This document shows positions 44,319-53,013 of a stretch of DNA of 64,000 bases, piece by piece (within the stretch, counting starts at the first letter, position 1; each line of letters opens with the position of its first letter). Source of the stretch: an uncultured Verrucomicrobia subdivision 3 bacterium (GTDB lineage: Bacteria; Verrucomicrobiota; Verrucomicrobiia; Limisphaerales; UBA11358); the NCBI GenBank assembly GCA_903872345.1, contig CAIQKM010000065.1:1-64000 (forward strand), in the 5' to 3' direction. The position numbers and the translations under genes were made by a program. The notes beneath the pieces were generated by a model, which was given only the letters and a program-made list of their open reading frames with translations, was not told the origin of the DNA and did no database searches.

Positions 44319-45296
44319 TTACCGTGCGAATATCTGGCGGATCACATCCTCCACCGGCACTTCCTGAATATCTATATCCGTCACCGGCAGCTCGTCGAGC
44401 AGCGCCTTGCAGGCCGGAATCACGCGGTCGCGCGTGACTTTCAGTGTGATGGACGTTTCCGTTTTCACCGTCACCTCCCCGTAGCGCGAAAGCTGTTCCG
44501 CCGAATGCCGGCCGGTGTTTTCACACTGGATCGTGACGAGTTTGAAATTCGCAAACCGGTCCACAATCTCCGCCAGCTTCCCGTCGAAAAACAGTTTGCC
44601 GTGGTCAATGATGATGACCCGCTCGCACAATTCCTGGATGTCCGCCATGTAATGGCTGGTGAGCACGATGGTGGTTTTCTGCTCCTGATTATGGCGGCGG
44701 ATGAATTCGCGGACAGTTTTTTGGGAGACCACATCCAGCCCGATCGTGGGCTCGTCGAGAAACAACACCTTCGGCTGATGCAGCAGCGACGCGATCAACT
44801 CCATCTTCATGCGCTCGCCGAGGGAAAGCTCGCGCACGCTCACGTTCAGCTTGTCTTTGACCCCCAGCAATTCCGTGAGTTCACCCACGGTGCGGTTGAA
44901 ACGGTCGGCGGGAATGCCGTAAATCTTCGCGTTGAGTTCCAGCGATTCGCGGGCGGGCAGATCCCACCAGAGCTGGTTTTTCTGGCCCAGCACCAAGGCA
45001 AACTGGCGACGGTAATCATCGTGCCGTTCCCACGGCACATGACCCAGCACGCGGGCCGTGCCGCCCGTGGGATACAGCAAACCCGCGAGCATTTTCAACG
45101 TGGTGGTTTTGCCCGCGCCATTCGGACCGAGAAACCCGACGAGTTCGCCGGGTTTGATTTTGAAGCTGACATCATTGACCGCCACCGTCTGCTCATACTG
45201 CCGGTGTACCAGTCCCTTGAGCGCGCCCGCAAAGCCGGGCTGCTTTTTATAAGTGCGAAAAGCTTTGGTCAGGCCGCTGACTTCGATGGCGGGCAT
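44319..45296 (-). CDS. ABC transporter ATP-binding protein (ABC-2 export type)
   Basis: The 325-residue ATPase has Walker A GFLGPNGAGKTTTLKMLAGL (about 56-75), a Q-loop in LVLGQKNQLWWDLPARESLE, and signature LSLGERMKMELIASLL. Walker B is VLFLDEPTIGLDVVSQ, and the switch histidine is in VLTSHYMAD. The N-terminal stretch FRTYKKQPGFAGALKGLVHR with a long insert before Walker A is typical of the subgroup that pairs with ABC-2 permeases (viologen/daunorubicin-type exporters). A C-terminal domain (about 235-325) follows. No permease gene is next to it; dnaA is 22 bp upstream on the same strand, so it may be read through from dnaA. The substrate is unknown. Confidence 0.85.
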   Translation of the reverse strand: MPAIEVSGLTKAFRTYKKQPGFAGALKGLVHRQYEQTVAVNDVSFKIKPGELVGFLGPNGAGKTTTLKMLAGLLYPTGGTARVLGHVPWERHDDYRRQFALVLGQKNQLWWDLPARESLELNAKIYGIPADRFNRTVGELTELLGVKDKLNVSVRELSLGERMKMELIASLLHQPKVLFLDEPTIGLDVVSQKTVREFIRRHNQEQKTTIVLTSHYMADIQELCERVIIIDHGKLFFDGKLAEIVDRFANFKLVTIQCENTGRHSAEQLSRYGEVTVKTETSITLKVTRDRVIPACKALLDELPVTDIDIQEVPVEDVIRQIFAR

Positions 45297-45318
45297 GGCG
45301 TCACCTCACCCTGCGGTT

Positions 45319-46710
45319 TTAGCGCACGAGCTGCTTTTCCAAATACTGCACCACCTGGCGCACGTTGGCATCCACTTCCATGCGATCCTTCACCAGCCGA
45401 CAGGCATGCAGGACGGTGCCGTGATCGCGGCCGCCAAAGGCTTCGCCAATGGTGTTGAGCGAGCTTTCCGTCATTTGGCGCGACAGGTACATCGCAATCT
45501 GGCGCGGAAACGCGATGTTTTCCGGGCGGCGTTTGCTCGTCATGTCCGCCAAGCGGATGTCAAAGTGTTCGGCCACCTTTTTCTGGATGACCTCGATGCT
45601 GATGGTCTGGCGGCCTTCCTCATGCAAAATTTCGCGCAGCAGACCTTCCACCACCTCGATGGTGAGTTTTTTGCCCGTCAGCGAGGCGTAGGAGGCCACG
45701 CGGATGAGCGCGCCTTCCAGCCGGCGGATGTTCGTGCGGATGCGCGTGGCCAGAAAATTGATCACTTCATCCGAAAGCTTGTCGCCCACGTTCATCGCCT
45801 GCGCCTTTTTCTTCAGGATCGCGAGGCGCATTTCAATGTCCGGCGGCTGGAGATCCGTCACCAGACCCCATTCAAAGCGGGAAACCAAACGATTTTCCAA
45901 GCCCTGGATTTCGCTGGCCGGCCGGTCGCAGGTGAGCACGATCTGCTTGTGCGATTCATGCAGCGCGTTGAACGTATGGAAAAATTCTTCCTGAATGCGT
46001 TCCTTGCCGGCGAGAAACTGGATGTCGTCAATCAGCAACACGTCCGTCTGCCGGTATTTTTTGCGGAAACTGACGAGCTTGTTGTTCTGAATGGCGTCAA
46101 TGTACTCGTTCGTGAACTTTTCCGAGGAAACATAGGCCACGCGCGCCGCCTTGCGGTTGCCGGTCACATGCTGGCCGATGGCGTGCAGCAGATGGGTCTT
46201 GCCCAAGCCAACCCCGCCATACAGGAACAGCGGGTTGTACGACTTGCCCGGCGCTTCCGCCACGGCCTTGGCCGCCGCAAAGGCAAAATTGTTATTCGTG
46301 CCGACGACGTAGGATTCGAACGTGTTCTTGGGATTGAACAGAATGTCCCCGTTAAGGGAGGCCCGTTCCGCCGCCGCTTCCGCCGACCGCGTCCGCGCGG
46401 GAGTCACTGCGTGAGCCGGAGTGGGCGCGGGCGTTACGACCGTTTCCGCCACCGGCGTGCCGTTGGCAATCTTGAAGGTCACCTGCAGTTTGCAGCCGGC
46501 GGCCACCGCCACCGCATCCTGCAACAGCCCCAGGTAATTATCTTTGAGCCACACTTCGCAAAACTCGTTGGGCACTTCCAGATTAATCTGCTGGCCATCC
46601 AAGGCGTGGGCCCGCAACGGGGCAAACCACATGTTGAATGTGTCCCGGCTCAACTTGGCGCGGAGATGTTCCAGCGCCGTGTTCCAAATATTTTCAGCAG
46701 TAATCTGCAT
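45319..46710 (-). CDS. dnaA: chromosomal replication initiator protein DnaA
   Basis: DnaA binds DnaA boxes at oriC, melts DNA and loads DnaB. The 463-residue protein has domain I (1-85; IWNTALEHLRAKLSRDTFNM), a short alanine/proline linker, and domain III AAA+ with Walker A LYGGVGLGKTHLLHAIG (165-172). Walker B is VLLIDDIQFLAGK. Domain IV carries the helix-turn-helix (RPENIAFPRQIAMYLSRQM; IGEAFGGRDHGTVLHACRLV). The signature normally reads GGRDH(T/S)TV; here the second threonine/serine position is glycine. The gene is followed by the ABC ATPase. Upstream is a 1-kb noncoding region with DnaA boxes. Confidence 0.96.
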   Translation of the reverse strand: MQITAENIWNTALEHLRAKLSRDTFNMWFAPLRAHALDGQQINLEVPNEFCEVWLKDNYLGLLQDAVAVAAGCKLQVTFKIANGTPVAETVVTPAPTPAHAVTPARTRSAEAAAERASLNGDILFNPKNTFESYVVGTNNNFAFAAAKAVAEAPGKSYNPLFLYGGVGLGKTHLLHAIGQHVTGNRKAARVAYVSSEKFTNEYIDAIQNNKLVSFRKKYRQTDVLLIDDIQFLAGKERIQEEFFHTFNALHESHKQIVLTCDRPASEIQGLENRLVSRFEWGLVTDLQPPDIEMRLAILKKKAQAMNVGDKLSDEVINFLATRIRTNIRRLEGALIRVASYASLTGKKLTIEVVEGLLREILHEEGRQTISIEVIQKKVAEHFDIRLADMTSKRRPENIAFPRQIAMYLSRQMTESSLNTIGEAFGGRDHGTVLHACRLVKDRMEVDANVRQVVQYLEKQLVR

Positions 46711-47054
46711 GTTTAAACCGCATGTTGCCCGGGTTGTCCGGTGGCCCAGTTTGGCACTTTATTCACTGTGACCGCCGCGCGGCCTTTTAGGATGAGCCGA
46801 CGGCCAGTCAATCTTGTCGCGGGCCTTAATTCAAGCGAAAACCGTTGCTTTCGCAATCACTTAAATCAGGCTTTAGCTTAAAAAGAAATCCTAAGACTCT
46901 TATTTCCAGTGTCTTGCTCGAATTATCCGTCCGCTTGCCCGGAAAATTTCAAAGTCACCTGTTCAAAAACATCCCGCGACGATGAATCGTGTCAGTGTTT
47001 TTAGGCCATTGCTCCCAAAGATACGAGGACAATATATTAACTCTTGTTCACCAG

Positions 47055-47063
47055 TTATTCACA
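47055..47063 (+). promoter_or_regulatory. DnaA box TTATTCACA
   Basis: This is a perfect match to the DnaA-box consensus TTWTNCACA, located 345 bp upstream of the dnaA start codon. It may serve origin function, dnaA autoregulation or both. Confidence 0.6.
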
Positions 47064-47319
47064 ACCAAAAAAGCCAATAAAATCGGCCCTGTTTCATCCT
47101 TTTGAAAATTCCGCCGGGGCGCCGGTCGCCCGGGCCGGGCCGGGACCGCGATGCGCGACGAAAATCCCCCGGCCACTTTTTTAGAAGTTCAATGAACATC
47201 ACCACCCATATATTGGTCAGACATAAGCGAGAATTGCCATCTTATGCGTGGGTCGAACTGTCAGAAGTCTTACTTATACCTGACAGGCAGTGTTGACAAA
47301 GATAAGGGACTATGATTAA

Positions 47320-47328
47320 TTATACACA
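47320..47328 (+). promoter_or_regulatory. DnaA box TTATACACA
   Basis: This is a second perfect consensus match in the same orientation, 257 bp further from dnaA, inside an AT-rich stretch. Confidence 0.6.
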
Positions 47329-47751
47329 GTTGCAGGGGCCAAGATGGCTGGCAGACAGATAAAAGAAACTGTCCGACTGTAACCTTGATCTTTGAATTTT
47401 ATAATTTCGGCTCCGGCTTGAGTGCAGCTGGAGCTCGAGTTCTCCGTAATCCTACGTTGTGCTCATTCTGAATTCCCCGGGTTTCTCGGCCATCCTCTGG
47501 CTGATTAACCCGGTTTTTTCTTTCTACCCCCGGCGTTGGGGCCGATTATTTCAACTCCCCGCTTTTATACTATTCCAAACAACAGGTATTCAGGTTGTTA
47601 TATGCAGCGATCTCACCGGTCGTTGCCTGGCTGATTTTAACTCAAGCTTGGTCCGCCCTTGGTTACCCTCCTTGAGGTTTGCGCTCCATTACCGCCTTTG
47701 TTCGCCTCACTTCCCGCTTCCAACTTTGGCTTTCCCGTTTAGATTGGTCCC

Positions 47752-48609
47752 GTGACCGTTCTGGAAGCCATTCAAAAAAGTGCGGAATTTCTCGGCAAAC
47801 GGGGCGTGGAGTCCCCCCGCCTGCAAACCGAACTCCTGCTCGCGCATCTCCTGAAAATGCCGCGCATGAAGCTGTATTTGAATTTTGACCGCGTCCTGAC
47901 CGTACCCGAGACCGATGCCTTGCGCGATTTAATCAAACGCCGCGGCCTCCGGGAACCCCTCCAGCATATCACCGGCTCCACCTCCTTTTGCGGTTATGAA
48001 ATGACCGTCAACCGCCACGTGCTTGTGCCGCGTCCCGAAACGGAATTGCTCGCCGAAGCCGGCTGGCAGTTCCTCGCCACCCGTCCGCCCGAATCAGTCA
48101 CGGCCCTCGATCTCTGCACCGGCAGCGGCTGTATTGCCATCGCCCTCGCGGCAAAATGCCCGCCGGCCAAAGTGGTGGCCACCGATATTTCCGCCGAAGC
48201 CCTGACCCTGGCCCGTCAGAACGCCAACGGCAACGGGGTGGCCGAACGAATTGAATTTCTGGCCGGCGACGGCTTTGCCGCCTTGGCGACCGCCGCCACC
48301 CGGGCATTCGATCTCATCGCCAGCAATCCCCCCTATATCCCCTCCGCCGAGATTGCCGACCTCGATCCCGAAGTCCGCGATTTCGATCCCTGGCTCGCCT
48401 TGGATGGGGGCGACGATGGCCTCGTCTTCTACCGGCGCCTCGCCGCCGGCGCGGCGGAATTTCTGAAGCCCGCCGGGAAAATAATGGTCGAATTTGGTGA
48501 CGGTCAGGCGGATGCGCTAAAAAACATTTTCGAAAGCGAAAAGTGGATTGTGGAAGCCGTGCGGGAGGATTATTCTCACCGGGCCAGAATTCTGGTCGCG
48601 CGGCGCTGA
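47752..48609 (+). CDS. prmC: peptide chain release factor N5-glutamine methyltransferase PrmC (HemK)
   Basis: PrmC methylates the GGQ glutamine of release factors RF1 and RF2. The 285-residue protein has the N-terminal helical domain (1-85; QTELLLAHLLKMPRMKLYLN and the EPLQHITGSTSFCG hinge). The SAM-binding methyltransferase domain has LDLCTGSGCIAIALA and the catalytic NPPY motif at 192-195 (ASNPPYIPSAEI). The start is a GTG at 47752, which gives the normal family N-terminus MTVLEAIQKSAEFL. murA follows after a 114-bp gap. The prfA gene that is often its neighbour is absent here. Confidence 0.94.
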   Translation: MTVLEAIQKSAEFLGKRGVESPRLQTELLLAHLLKMPRMKLYLNFDRVLTVPETDALRDLIKRRGLREPLQHITGSTSFCGYEMTVNRHVLVPRPETELLAEAGWQFLATRPPESVTALDLCTGSGCIAIALAAKCPPAKVVATDISAEALTLARQNANGNGVAERIEFLAGDGFAALATAATRAFDLIASNPPYIPSAEIADLDPEVRDFDPWLALDGGDDGLVFYRRLAAGAAEFLKPAGKIMVEFGDGQADALKNIFESEKWIVEAVREDYSHRARILVARR

Positions 48610-48723
48610 AATAATTTGGCCACGGATATTCATAGTTTCACCGTTTTTCCATTGGCGGGCGCGTTAATAAATATCTGTGTTTATCGGTGGCCGGACACAT
48701 TTTTGGTTTAACCCTCGTTTCCT

Positions 48724-49983
48724 ATGGACAGTTTTTCGATCAAAGGCGGCGTGCCGCTCCACGGCGAAGTCACCATCAGCGGCAGCAAAAATGCCGCCCT
48801 CCCCATCCTCGCCGCCACCCTGTTGACGGATGAACCCTGCGTGCTCCGCCGCGTCCCGGATCTCAGCGACACCCGGTTCATGGTGCAGATTCTCAAATCC
48901 CTCGGCGCCAGCGCCACCTTCGAGAACGGCACCGTCACCGTTCATGCGAAGAAAATCACCGGCTTTGCCGATTACGATTTGGTCCGCAAAATGCGCGGCT
49001 CCATCTGCATCGCCGGTCCCCTGCTCGGCCGTTTGCGCAAGGCGCGCATTTCGCTGCCCGGCGGCTGCATCATCGGCGCCCGCCCCATCAACCTGCATCT
49101 GAAAGGCTTTCAAGCCCTCGGTGCCAAGATCAAAATCGATGGCGGCTACGTGGATGCCGTCGCCAAAAAACTGATCGGAGCCGTCACCTTCCTCGGTGGC
49201 CGCGCCGGTTCCACCGTCCTCGGCACCGCCAACGTCATGATGGCCGCCACCCTTGCCGACGGGGTGACCGTCATCGAAAGCGCCGCCTGCGAACCCGAAG
49301 TCGTGGATCTCGCGAATTTCCTCATCGCCATGGGCGCCCAAATCTCCGGCGCCGGCAGTCCCACCATCACCATTACCGGCGTGGCCAAACTCCACGGCGC
49401 GGAACATGAAGTCATTCCCGACCGCATCGAAGCCATCACCTTTGCCGCCGCCGCCGCCGCCACCAACGGCGAAATCACCATCAAAGGCGCGCGCCCCGAC
49501 CATTTCCGGGCCGTGATCGACAAGCTGAACGAAGCCAACGTGCTCGTGGAACGCAGCGGAGCCAACCTGGTGGTGAAGCGCAAAGGCAAGCTCAAGTCCG
49601 TGGATGTCACCACCATGCCCTATTCCGGTTTTCCAACCGATGCCCAGGCCCAGCTCATGTCCCTGCTCACCCTCGCTCCCGGTATCAGCATCATCACCGA
49701 ACGCATTTTTGAATCCCGCTTCATGCACGTCAGCGAACTGACCCGCCTGGGTGCGGACATCGAGATTGAAGGACCCAGCGCCATTGTCAAAGGCGGCAAA
49801 CCCTTGAGCGGCGCCCCCGTGATGGCCAGCGATTTGCGCGCCTCCGCCGCCCTCATCATTGCCGGTCTCGCCGCCACCGGCACCACCCAGGTGAACCGTA
49901 TCTACCATCTGGACCGCGGCTACGAGCAGATGGATGTGAAGCTCAAGCAACTCGGCGCCCGCATCCAGCGCGTGGAAGAATAA
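48724..49983 (+). CDS. murA: UDP-N-acetylglucosamine 1-carboxyvinyltransferase MurA
   Basis: MurA transfers enolpyruvate from PEP to UDP-GlcNAc, the first committed step of peptidoglycan synthesis. The 419-residue protein shows GEVTISGSKNAALPILAATL with Lys22 and the active-site loop SLPGGCIIGARPINLHL. The catalytic cysteine falls at residue 115 as in E. coli, so the enzyme should be sensitive to fosfomycin rather than carry the resistant Asp form. The C-terminal RFMHVSELTRLGADI and SDLRASAALIIAGLAATGTT blocks complete the family pattern. It ends facing the smpB operon. Confidence 0.96.
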   Translation: MDSFSIKGGVPLHGEVTISGSKNAALPILAATLLTDEPCVLRRVPDLSDTRFMVQILKSLGASATFENGTVTVHAKKITGFADYDLVRKMRGSICIAGPLLGRLRKARISLPGGCIIGARPINLHLKGFQALGAKIKIDGGYVDAVAKKLIGAVTFLGGRAGSTVLGTANVMMAATLADGVTVIESAACEPEVVDLANFLIAMGAQISGAGSPTITITGVAKLHGAEHEVIPDRIEAITFAAAAAATNGEITIKGARPDHFRAVIDKLNEANVLVERSGANLVVKRKGKLKSVDVTTMPYSGFPTDAQAQLMSLLTLAPGISIITERIFESRFMHVSELTRLGADIEIEGPSAIVKGGKPLSGAPVMASDLRASAALIIAGLAATGTTQVNRIYHLDRGYEQMDVKLKQLGARIQRVEE

Positions 49984-50003
49984 ATCGAATACCGGGAAGG
50001 GCT

Positions 50004-50095
50004 AACCGCATAGAGCGCAGAGATTGGGAAAAGACGACCGGACAGGTGAAAACCTCTGCCCCGTTTTTTCTATGTGCTCTCTGTTCTATGCGGTT
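50004..50095. repeat. inverted AACCGCATAGA repeat between convergent genes
   Basis: The left arm 50004-50022 reads AACCGCATAGAGCGCAGAG. The right arm 50077-50095, read on the minus strand, gives AACCGCATAGAACAGAGAG. The pair sits exactly between the stop codons of murA and smpB, where it could act as a two-way terminator, and it belongs to the same degenerate family as 5991-6020 and 6188-6308. Confidence 0.5.
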
Positions 50096-50118
50096 AATCC
50101 CGCAGTTTGTGGGTGATT

Positions 50119-50577
50119 TTACCCCCGCACGTGGCGCATCGTGGCGCGCTTCATTTCCATGTCCGAATCGCGTTTCTTCAGATCTTCGCGCTTGTCGAAG
50201 GACTGCTTGCCCTTGCCCACGGCCAGCGCCACCTTCACCTTGCCGTTTTTCCAATAGAACGATAGCGGAAAGATGGCATGGCCCTTGATGCCGCCCATTT
50301 CGAACAGTTTGCGGATTTCTGGCTTGTTTAGCAGCAGCTTGCGCGGCGCCTTGGTCTGATGATTATTCAGGTTGCCGTGCTTATATTCGTCAATGTGCGC
50401 GTTGTAGAGCCAGACCTCCTCTTTTTCGACGCGCGCAAAAGCGTCGGCGATTTGCCCGAGTCCGGCGCGCAGGGCTTTGACCTCCGTGCCGTGCAGCACG
50501 ATGCCCGCCTCGAACGTGTCGAGGATGATATAATCGCGGCGGGCCTTATGGTTGGTCACAATATCGGACATGATCAC
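50119..50577 (-). CDS. smpB: SsrA-binding protein SmpB
   Basis: SmpB binds tmRNA and directs it to stalled ribosomes during trans-translation. The 152-residue protein has the family start VTNHKARRDYIILDTFEAGI, then VLHGTEVKALRAGLGQIADA, and the AHIDEYKHGNLNNHQTKAPR stretch with LLLNKPEIRKL. A basic C-terminal tail (KGKQSFDKREDLKKRDSDME then KRATMRHVRG) is expected to enter the mRNA channel. The tmRNA gene itself is not in this window. It lies downstream of tadA with a 24-bp gap. Confidence 0.96.
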   Translation of the reverse strand: MIMSDIVTNHKARRDYIILDTFEAGIVLHGTEVKALRAGLGQIADAFARVEKEEVWLYNAHIDEYKHGNLNNHQTKAPRKLLLNKPEIRKLFEMGGIKGHAIFPLSFYWKNGKVKVALAVGKGKQSFDKREDLKKRDSDMEMKRATMRHVRG

Positions 50578-50601
50578 AGTATAACCGCAAATGGCGGAAA
50601 C

Positions 50602-51087
50602 TCACGGTGATTTTGCCGCCCGCTGTTCCGCGAAAAAGTTCTTCAACAGCGCCCGGCATTCCTCCACCCGCACCCCGGCCGTGATTTCGCAGCGATGATT
50701 CAACGTGGGAAACTGGAGCAAATTCATGGCCCCGCCCGCCGCGCCGCCCTTGGCATCGCTCGCGCCGAACACCACCCGCGCCAGCCGCGTATGCACCACC
50801 GCTCCCGCGCACATCGGGCACGGCTCCTTGGTCACGTAGAGCGTGCAATCCGTCAGCCGCCAGTCGCCGACCGCGCTTTCCGCCTGCGTTAAAACCAGCA
50901 TTTCCGCGTGGGCGGTTGCGTCTTTGAGCGTTTCCACCTGATTATAGGCCCGGGCAATGATCCGCCCGGCGCGTACAATCACCGCGCCCACCGGCACCTC
51001 CTCGCGTTCATAAGCCTTGGCGGCCTGGCGCAGGGCTTCGCCCATAAAATACTCGTCGCTATGCAGGTCAATGATCGGCTCGCTCAT
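50602..51087 (-). CDS. tadA: tRNA-specific adenosine deaminase TadA
   Basis: TadA converts wobble adenosine 34 to inosine in tRNA-Arg(ACG). The 161-residue protein shows FMGEALRQAAKAYEREEVPV and the catalytic zinc site His60-Ala-Glu62 (TAHAEMLVL). Cys90 and Cys93 lie in TKEPCPMCAGAVVHTRLARV. The FGASDAKGGAAGGAMNLL loop and NHRCEITAGV end fit the family. smpB lies 24 bp downstream and the Nudix gene 11 bp upstream on the same strand, so the three form an operon. Confidence 0.94.
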   Translation of the reverse strand: MSEPIIDLHSDEYFMGEALRQAAKAYEREEVPVGAVIVRAGRIIARAYNQVETLKDATAHAEMLVLTQAESAVGDWRLTDCTLYVTKEPCPMCAGAVVHTRLARVVFGASDAKGGAAGGAMNLLQFPTLNHRCEITAGVRVEECRALLKNFFAEQRAAKSP

Positions 51088-51098
51088 AAAATTCTAAA

Positions 51099-51608
51099 TC
51101 AAATCGGCTGCCCCGGCGCCAGCACCTGTTCCAACGTCCAATCATTGCGGCCATCCGGATGGCAATGGCAATGCGCCGCGAAAAAACCGCCGCGATGCTG
51201 CCAGAACCACGGCCAGATCTGCTCCCGATCCGTCTGCGGAATCTTCAGCCCGGCGATCACGTCGCGCGGAAAGAATTCAAACGGACCTTCCGCATGCGGC
51301 GGCGGCAGCGATTTCAGCTTCACCTTCACCTCAAACAGGAACATCAGCCAATGCGTCTGCCCCTGAAATCCATGCTCACTGATCAGCCCGGCCAGGTGCA
51401 AATCCGACGGTTTCAGCACCAGCCCCGCCTCTTCATGCGCCTCCCGACAGGCGCACACATAAGGCGATTCGCCGATCTCCATCTTCAGCTTGCCCCCGCA
51501 CGGACTCCAAAAGCCGCGATTCGGCTCCTGCGCCCGTTCGAGCAGCAGCACATCATCGCGCTCATTAAAACAATAGAGCAGCGTCGCAATCTTGTAAGGC
51601 AAAGCCAT
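51099..51608 (-). CDS. Nudix hydrolase
   Basis: The 169-residue protein has the Nudix box GGKLKMEIGESPYVCACREA followed by HEEAGL, fitting GX5EX7REUXEEXGU with both catalytic glutamates kept. The N-terminal IATLLYCFNERDDVLLLERA and FWSPCGGKL stretch resembles MutT/8-oxo-dGTPase-like and nucleoside-diphosphate-linked hydrolases. The later half (HWLMFLFEVKVKLKSLPPPH) is usual for the fold. The substrate cannot be told. It is the first gene of the Nudix-tadA-smpB operon. Confidence 0.88.
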   Translation of the reverse strand: MALPYKIATLLYCFNERDDVLLLERAQEPNRGFWSPCGGKLKMEIGESPYVCACREAHEEAGLVLKPSDLHLAGLISEHGFQGQTHWLMFLFEVKVKLKSLPPPHAEGPFEFFPRDVIAGLKIPQTDREQIWPWFWQHRGGFFAAHCHCHPDGRNDWTLEQVLAPGQPI

Positions 51609-51666
51609 GCCGCAATGTTGAATTTCCCCTGCTGAAAGTCGAGTTTGGAAACTGCCCCGCCTCGCC

Positions 51667-51698
51667 CTCTCTGGGTTCTATGCGTTCCTTGTGGTTAA
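51667..51698. repeat. degenerate AACCACAAGGAACGCATAGAAC repeat copy (minus orientation)
   Basis: On the minus strand this stretch begins TTAACCACAAGGAACGCATA and continues GAACCCAGAGAG. It is a further member of the intergenic family seen at 5991-6308, 10043-10074 and 50004-50095. It lies between the divergent Nudix and TlpA-like genes. Confidence 0.4.
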
Positions 51699-51774
51699 AT
51701 TCTCTGCCCGTTGCCGAGATACCATCAATGGGGGAGTGCCTCCGGGGCCGGTATGGTCTATAGTTTCGGCCATT

Positions 51775-52872
51775 ATGATGAACCGCAAGCATGTTCTCTG
51801 GCTGCTGATGGGTTTTAGCAGTCTGATTCTGGCCGGCCTGGCGAGTGCCGAGAATCCAGGCACCAACGATCCCGTCGCCCAAGCCTGGAGCAAACTTCAG
51901 GCGGCCGCCCAGATGCCGCCGCCGCCCGCCGCCTGGGGGACCAACTCGCCAACCCCGGCGCAGGCAGATGCCTATTATCATCAATTAAGCCAGGTCGCCG
52001 TGGCCGCCGCCGCCCAAGCCGCCGAGTTTGCCACCCAGTTTTCGGGTACTACCAACGCCATCGCCGGCAAGCTGTTCCAATGCAAAATGCTCCGCCTCGC
52101 CTGCGCCTATGGCGACACCAACCAGTTCGCCCCTTGGGAGGCGACCCAAACGGCCCTCCTCAAAGATCCGGGCTTGGTCGAACCCGCCCGGTTCGGCGTG
52201 CGGGCGGATGTGGTTACGCGCAAACGGTACCTGTCAGAAATCGATAAGAACGCCACACCCGACAGCATCGAGCAGGAGTTGCAGGCCTTGGTGAAGGATT
52301 ATCCCGGCAATGACCGGCCGCTCCAGATGCTGGTGACGTTTGCCGGCAACAACGCCACGCCCGCCGAGGCCCGTGCCATCGTCAAAGAAATTCTCTCCCT
52401 CTCGCCCACCAACCATGAAACCGCCCTCAAGGCCGAAGGCGTGGTGCGCCGGCTGGACGCCCCGGGCAAACCCTTGGATCTCAAGTTCACCGCCCTCGAT
52501 AAGCAGTCCGTGGATCTGAGCCAGCTCAAAGGCAGGGTGGTGCTGGTGGATTTCTGGGCGACTTGGTGCGGCCCCTGTGTCGGAGAAATTCCGCATGTGA
52601 AGGCCGCCTATGACCGGTATCACACGAATGGCTTTGAGGTGGTTGCCATCAGTTTCGATTACAAAGAAGAGCCTTTGCGCCGGTTCATTCAAAAGAAGGA
52701 ACTGCCCTGGCCCCAATACTTTGACGGCCTCGCCTGGTCGAATCCCTATTCCATCAAATACGGCATCTGCGGCATTCCCACGATGTGGCTGGTGGATAAA
52801 AAGGGCATTCTGCGCGAGGTCAATGCCGGGGACAACCTCACTGGCAAGATTGAGAAGCTGCTGGCCGAGTAG
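51775..52872 (+). CDS. TlpA-like thioredoxin-fold secreted protein
   Basis: From the ATG at 51775 the protein has 365 residues with a signal peptide (VLWLLMGFSSLILAGLASAE). A helical, TPR-like middle part (about 30-225) follows. The C-terminal thioredoxin domain has VDFWATWCGPCVGEIPHV, with CGPC at 265-268, and the cis-proline turn GICGIPTMWLVDKKG. The domain order fits TlpA/ResA-type disulfide reductases of the periplasm, often involved in cytochrome or envelope-protein maturation. The CPD-like middle part is not recognised. It is monocistronic; the PEP-CTERM gene follows after 141 bp. Confidence 0.85.
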   Translation: MMNRKHVLWLLMGFSSLILAGLASAENPGTNDPVAQAWSKLQAAAQMPPPPAAWGTNSPTPAQADAYYHQLSQVAVAAAAQAAEFATQFSGTTNAIAGKLFQCKMLRLACAYGDTNQFAPWEATQTALLKDPGLVEPARFGVRADVVTRKRYLSEIDKNATPDSIEQELQALVKDYPGNDRPLQMLVTFAGNNATPAEARAIVKEILSLSPTNHETALKAEGVVRRLDAPGKPLDLKFTALDKQSVDLSQLKGRVVLVDFWATWCGPCVGEIPHVKAAYDRYHTNGFEVVAISFDYKEEPLRRFIQKKELPWPQYFDGLAWSNPYSIKYGICGIPTMWLVDKKGILREVNAGDNLTGKIEKLLAE

Positions 52873-53013
52873 GCGGCGAAAAAAATAAGGAAAATCCTTT
52901 TGCCAACCCTTGCAATTCGGATGTTTGTCACCTTCCCCTTGACAATCAGGCTTTCTTTGTGGTTGACTATCAATGTTCTGTAGATACCATAATCCAAGGA
53001 ATAACCAATTTAT

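Larger units (their letters stand above)
46711..47751. other. candidate replication origin (oriC)
   Basis: This 1041-bp gene-free region separates minus-strand dnaA from plus-strand prmC. It holds two perfect DnaA boxes, TTATTCACA at 47055-47063 and TTATACACA at 47320-47328, and one with a single mismatch, TTATTCACT at 46759-46767. AT-rich stretches (AATATATTAACTCTT at about 47030-47045 and around 47310-47325) lie beside the boxes. A very GC-rich hairpin-prone block (GGCGCCGGTCGCCCGGGCCG, about 47115-47140) lies between. The position beside dnaA and the divergent genes on both sides fit an origin. No tRNA, rRNA or other RNA gene is recognisable in it. Confidence 0.55.

Noticed and set aside
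47281-47330. Promoter TTGACA/TATGAT in the dnaA-prmC spacer
   Set aside because: The spacer between the two hexamers is only 12 bp, too short for a sigma-70 promoter.
50577-50602. tmRNA gene near smpB
   Set aside because: The spaces around smpB are too short and show no tRNA-like ends.
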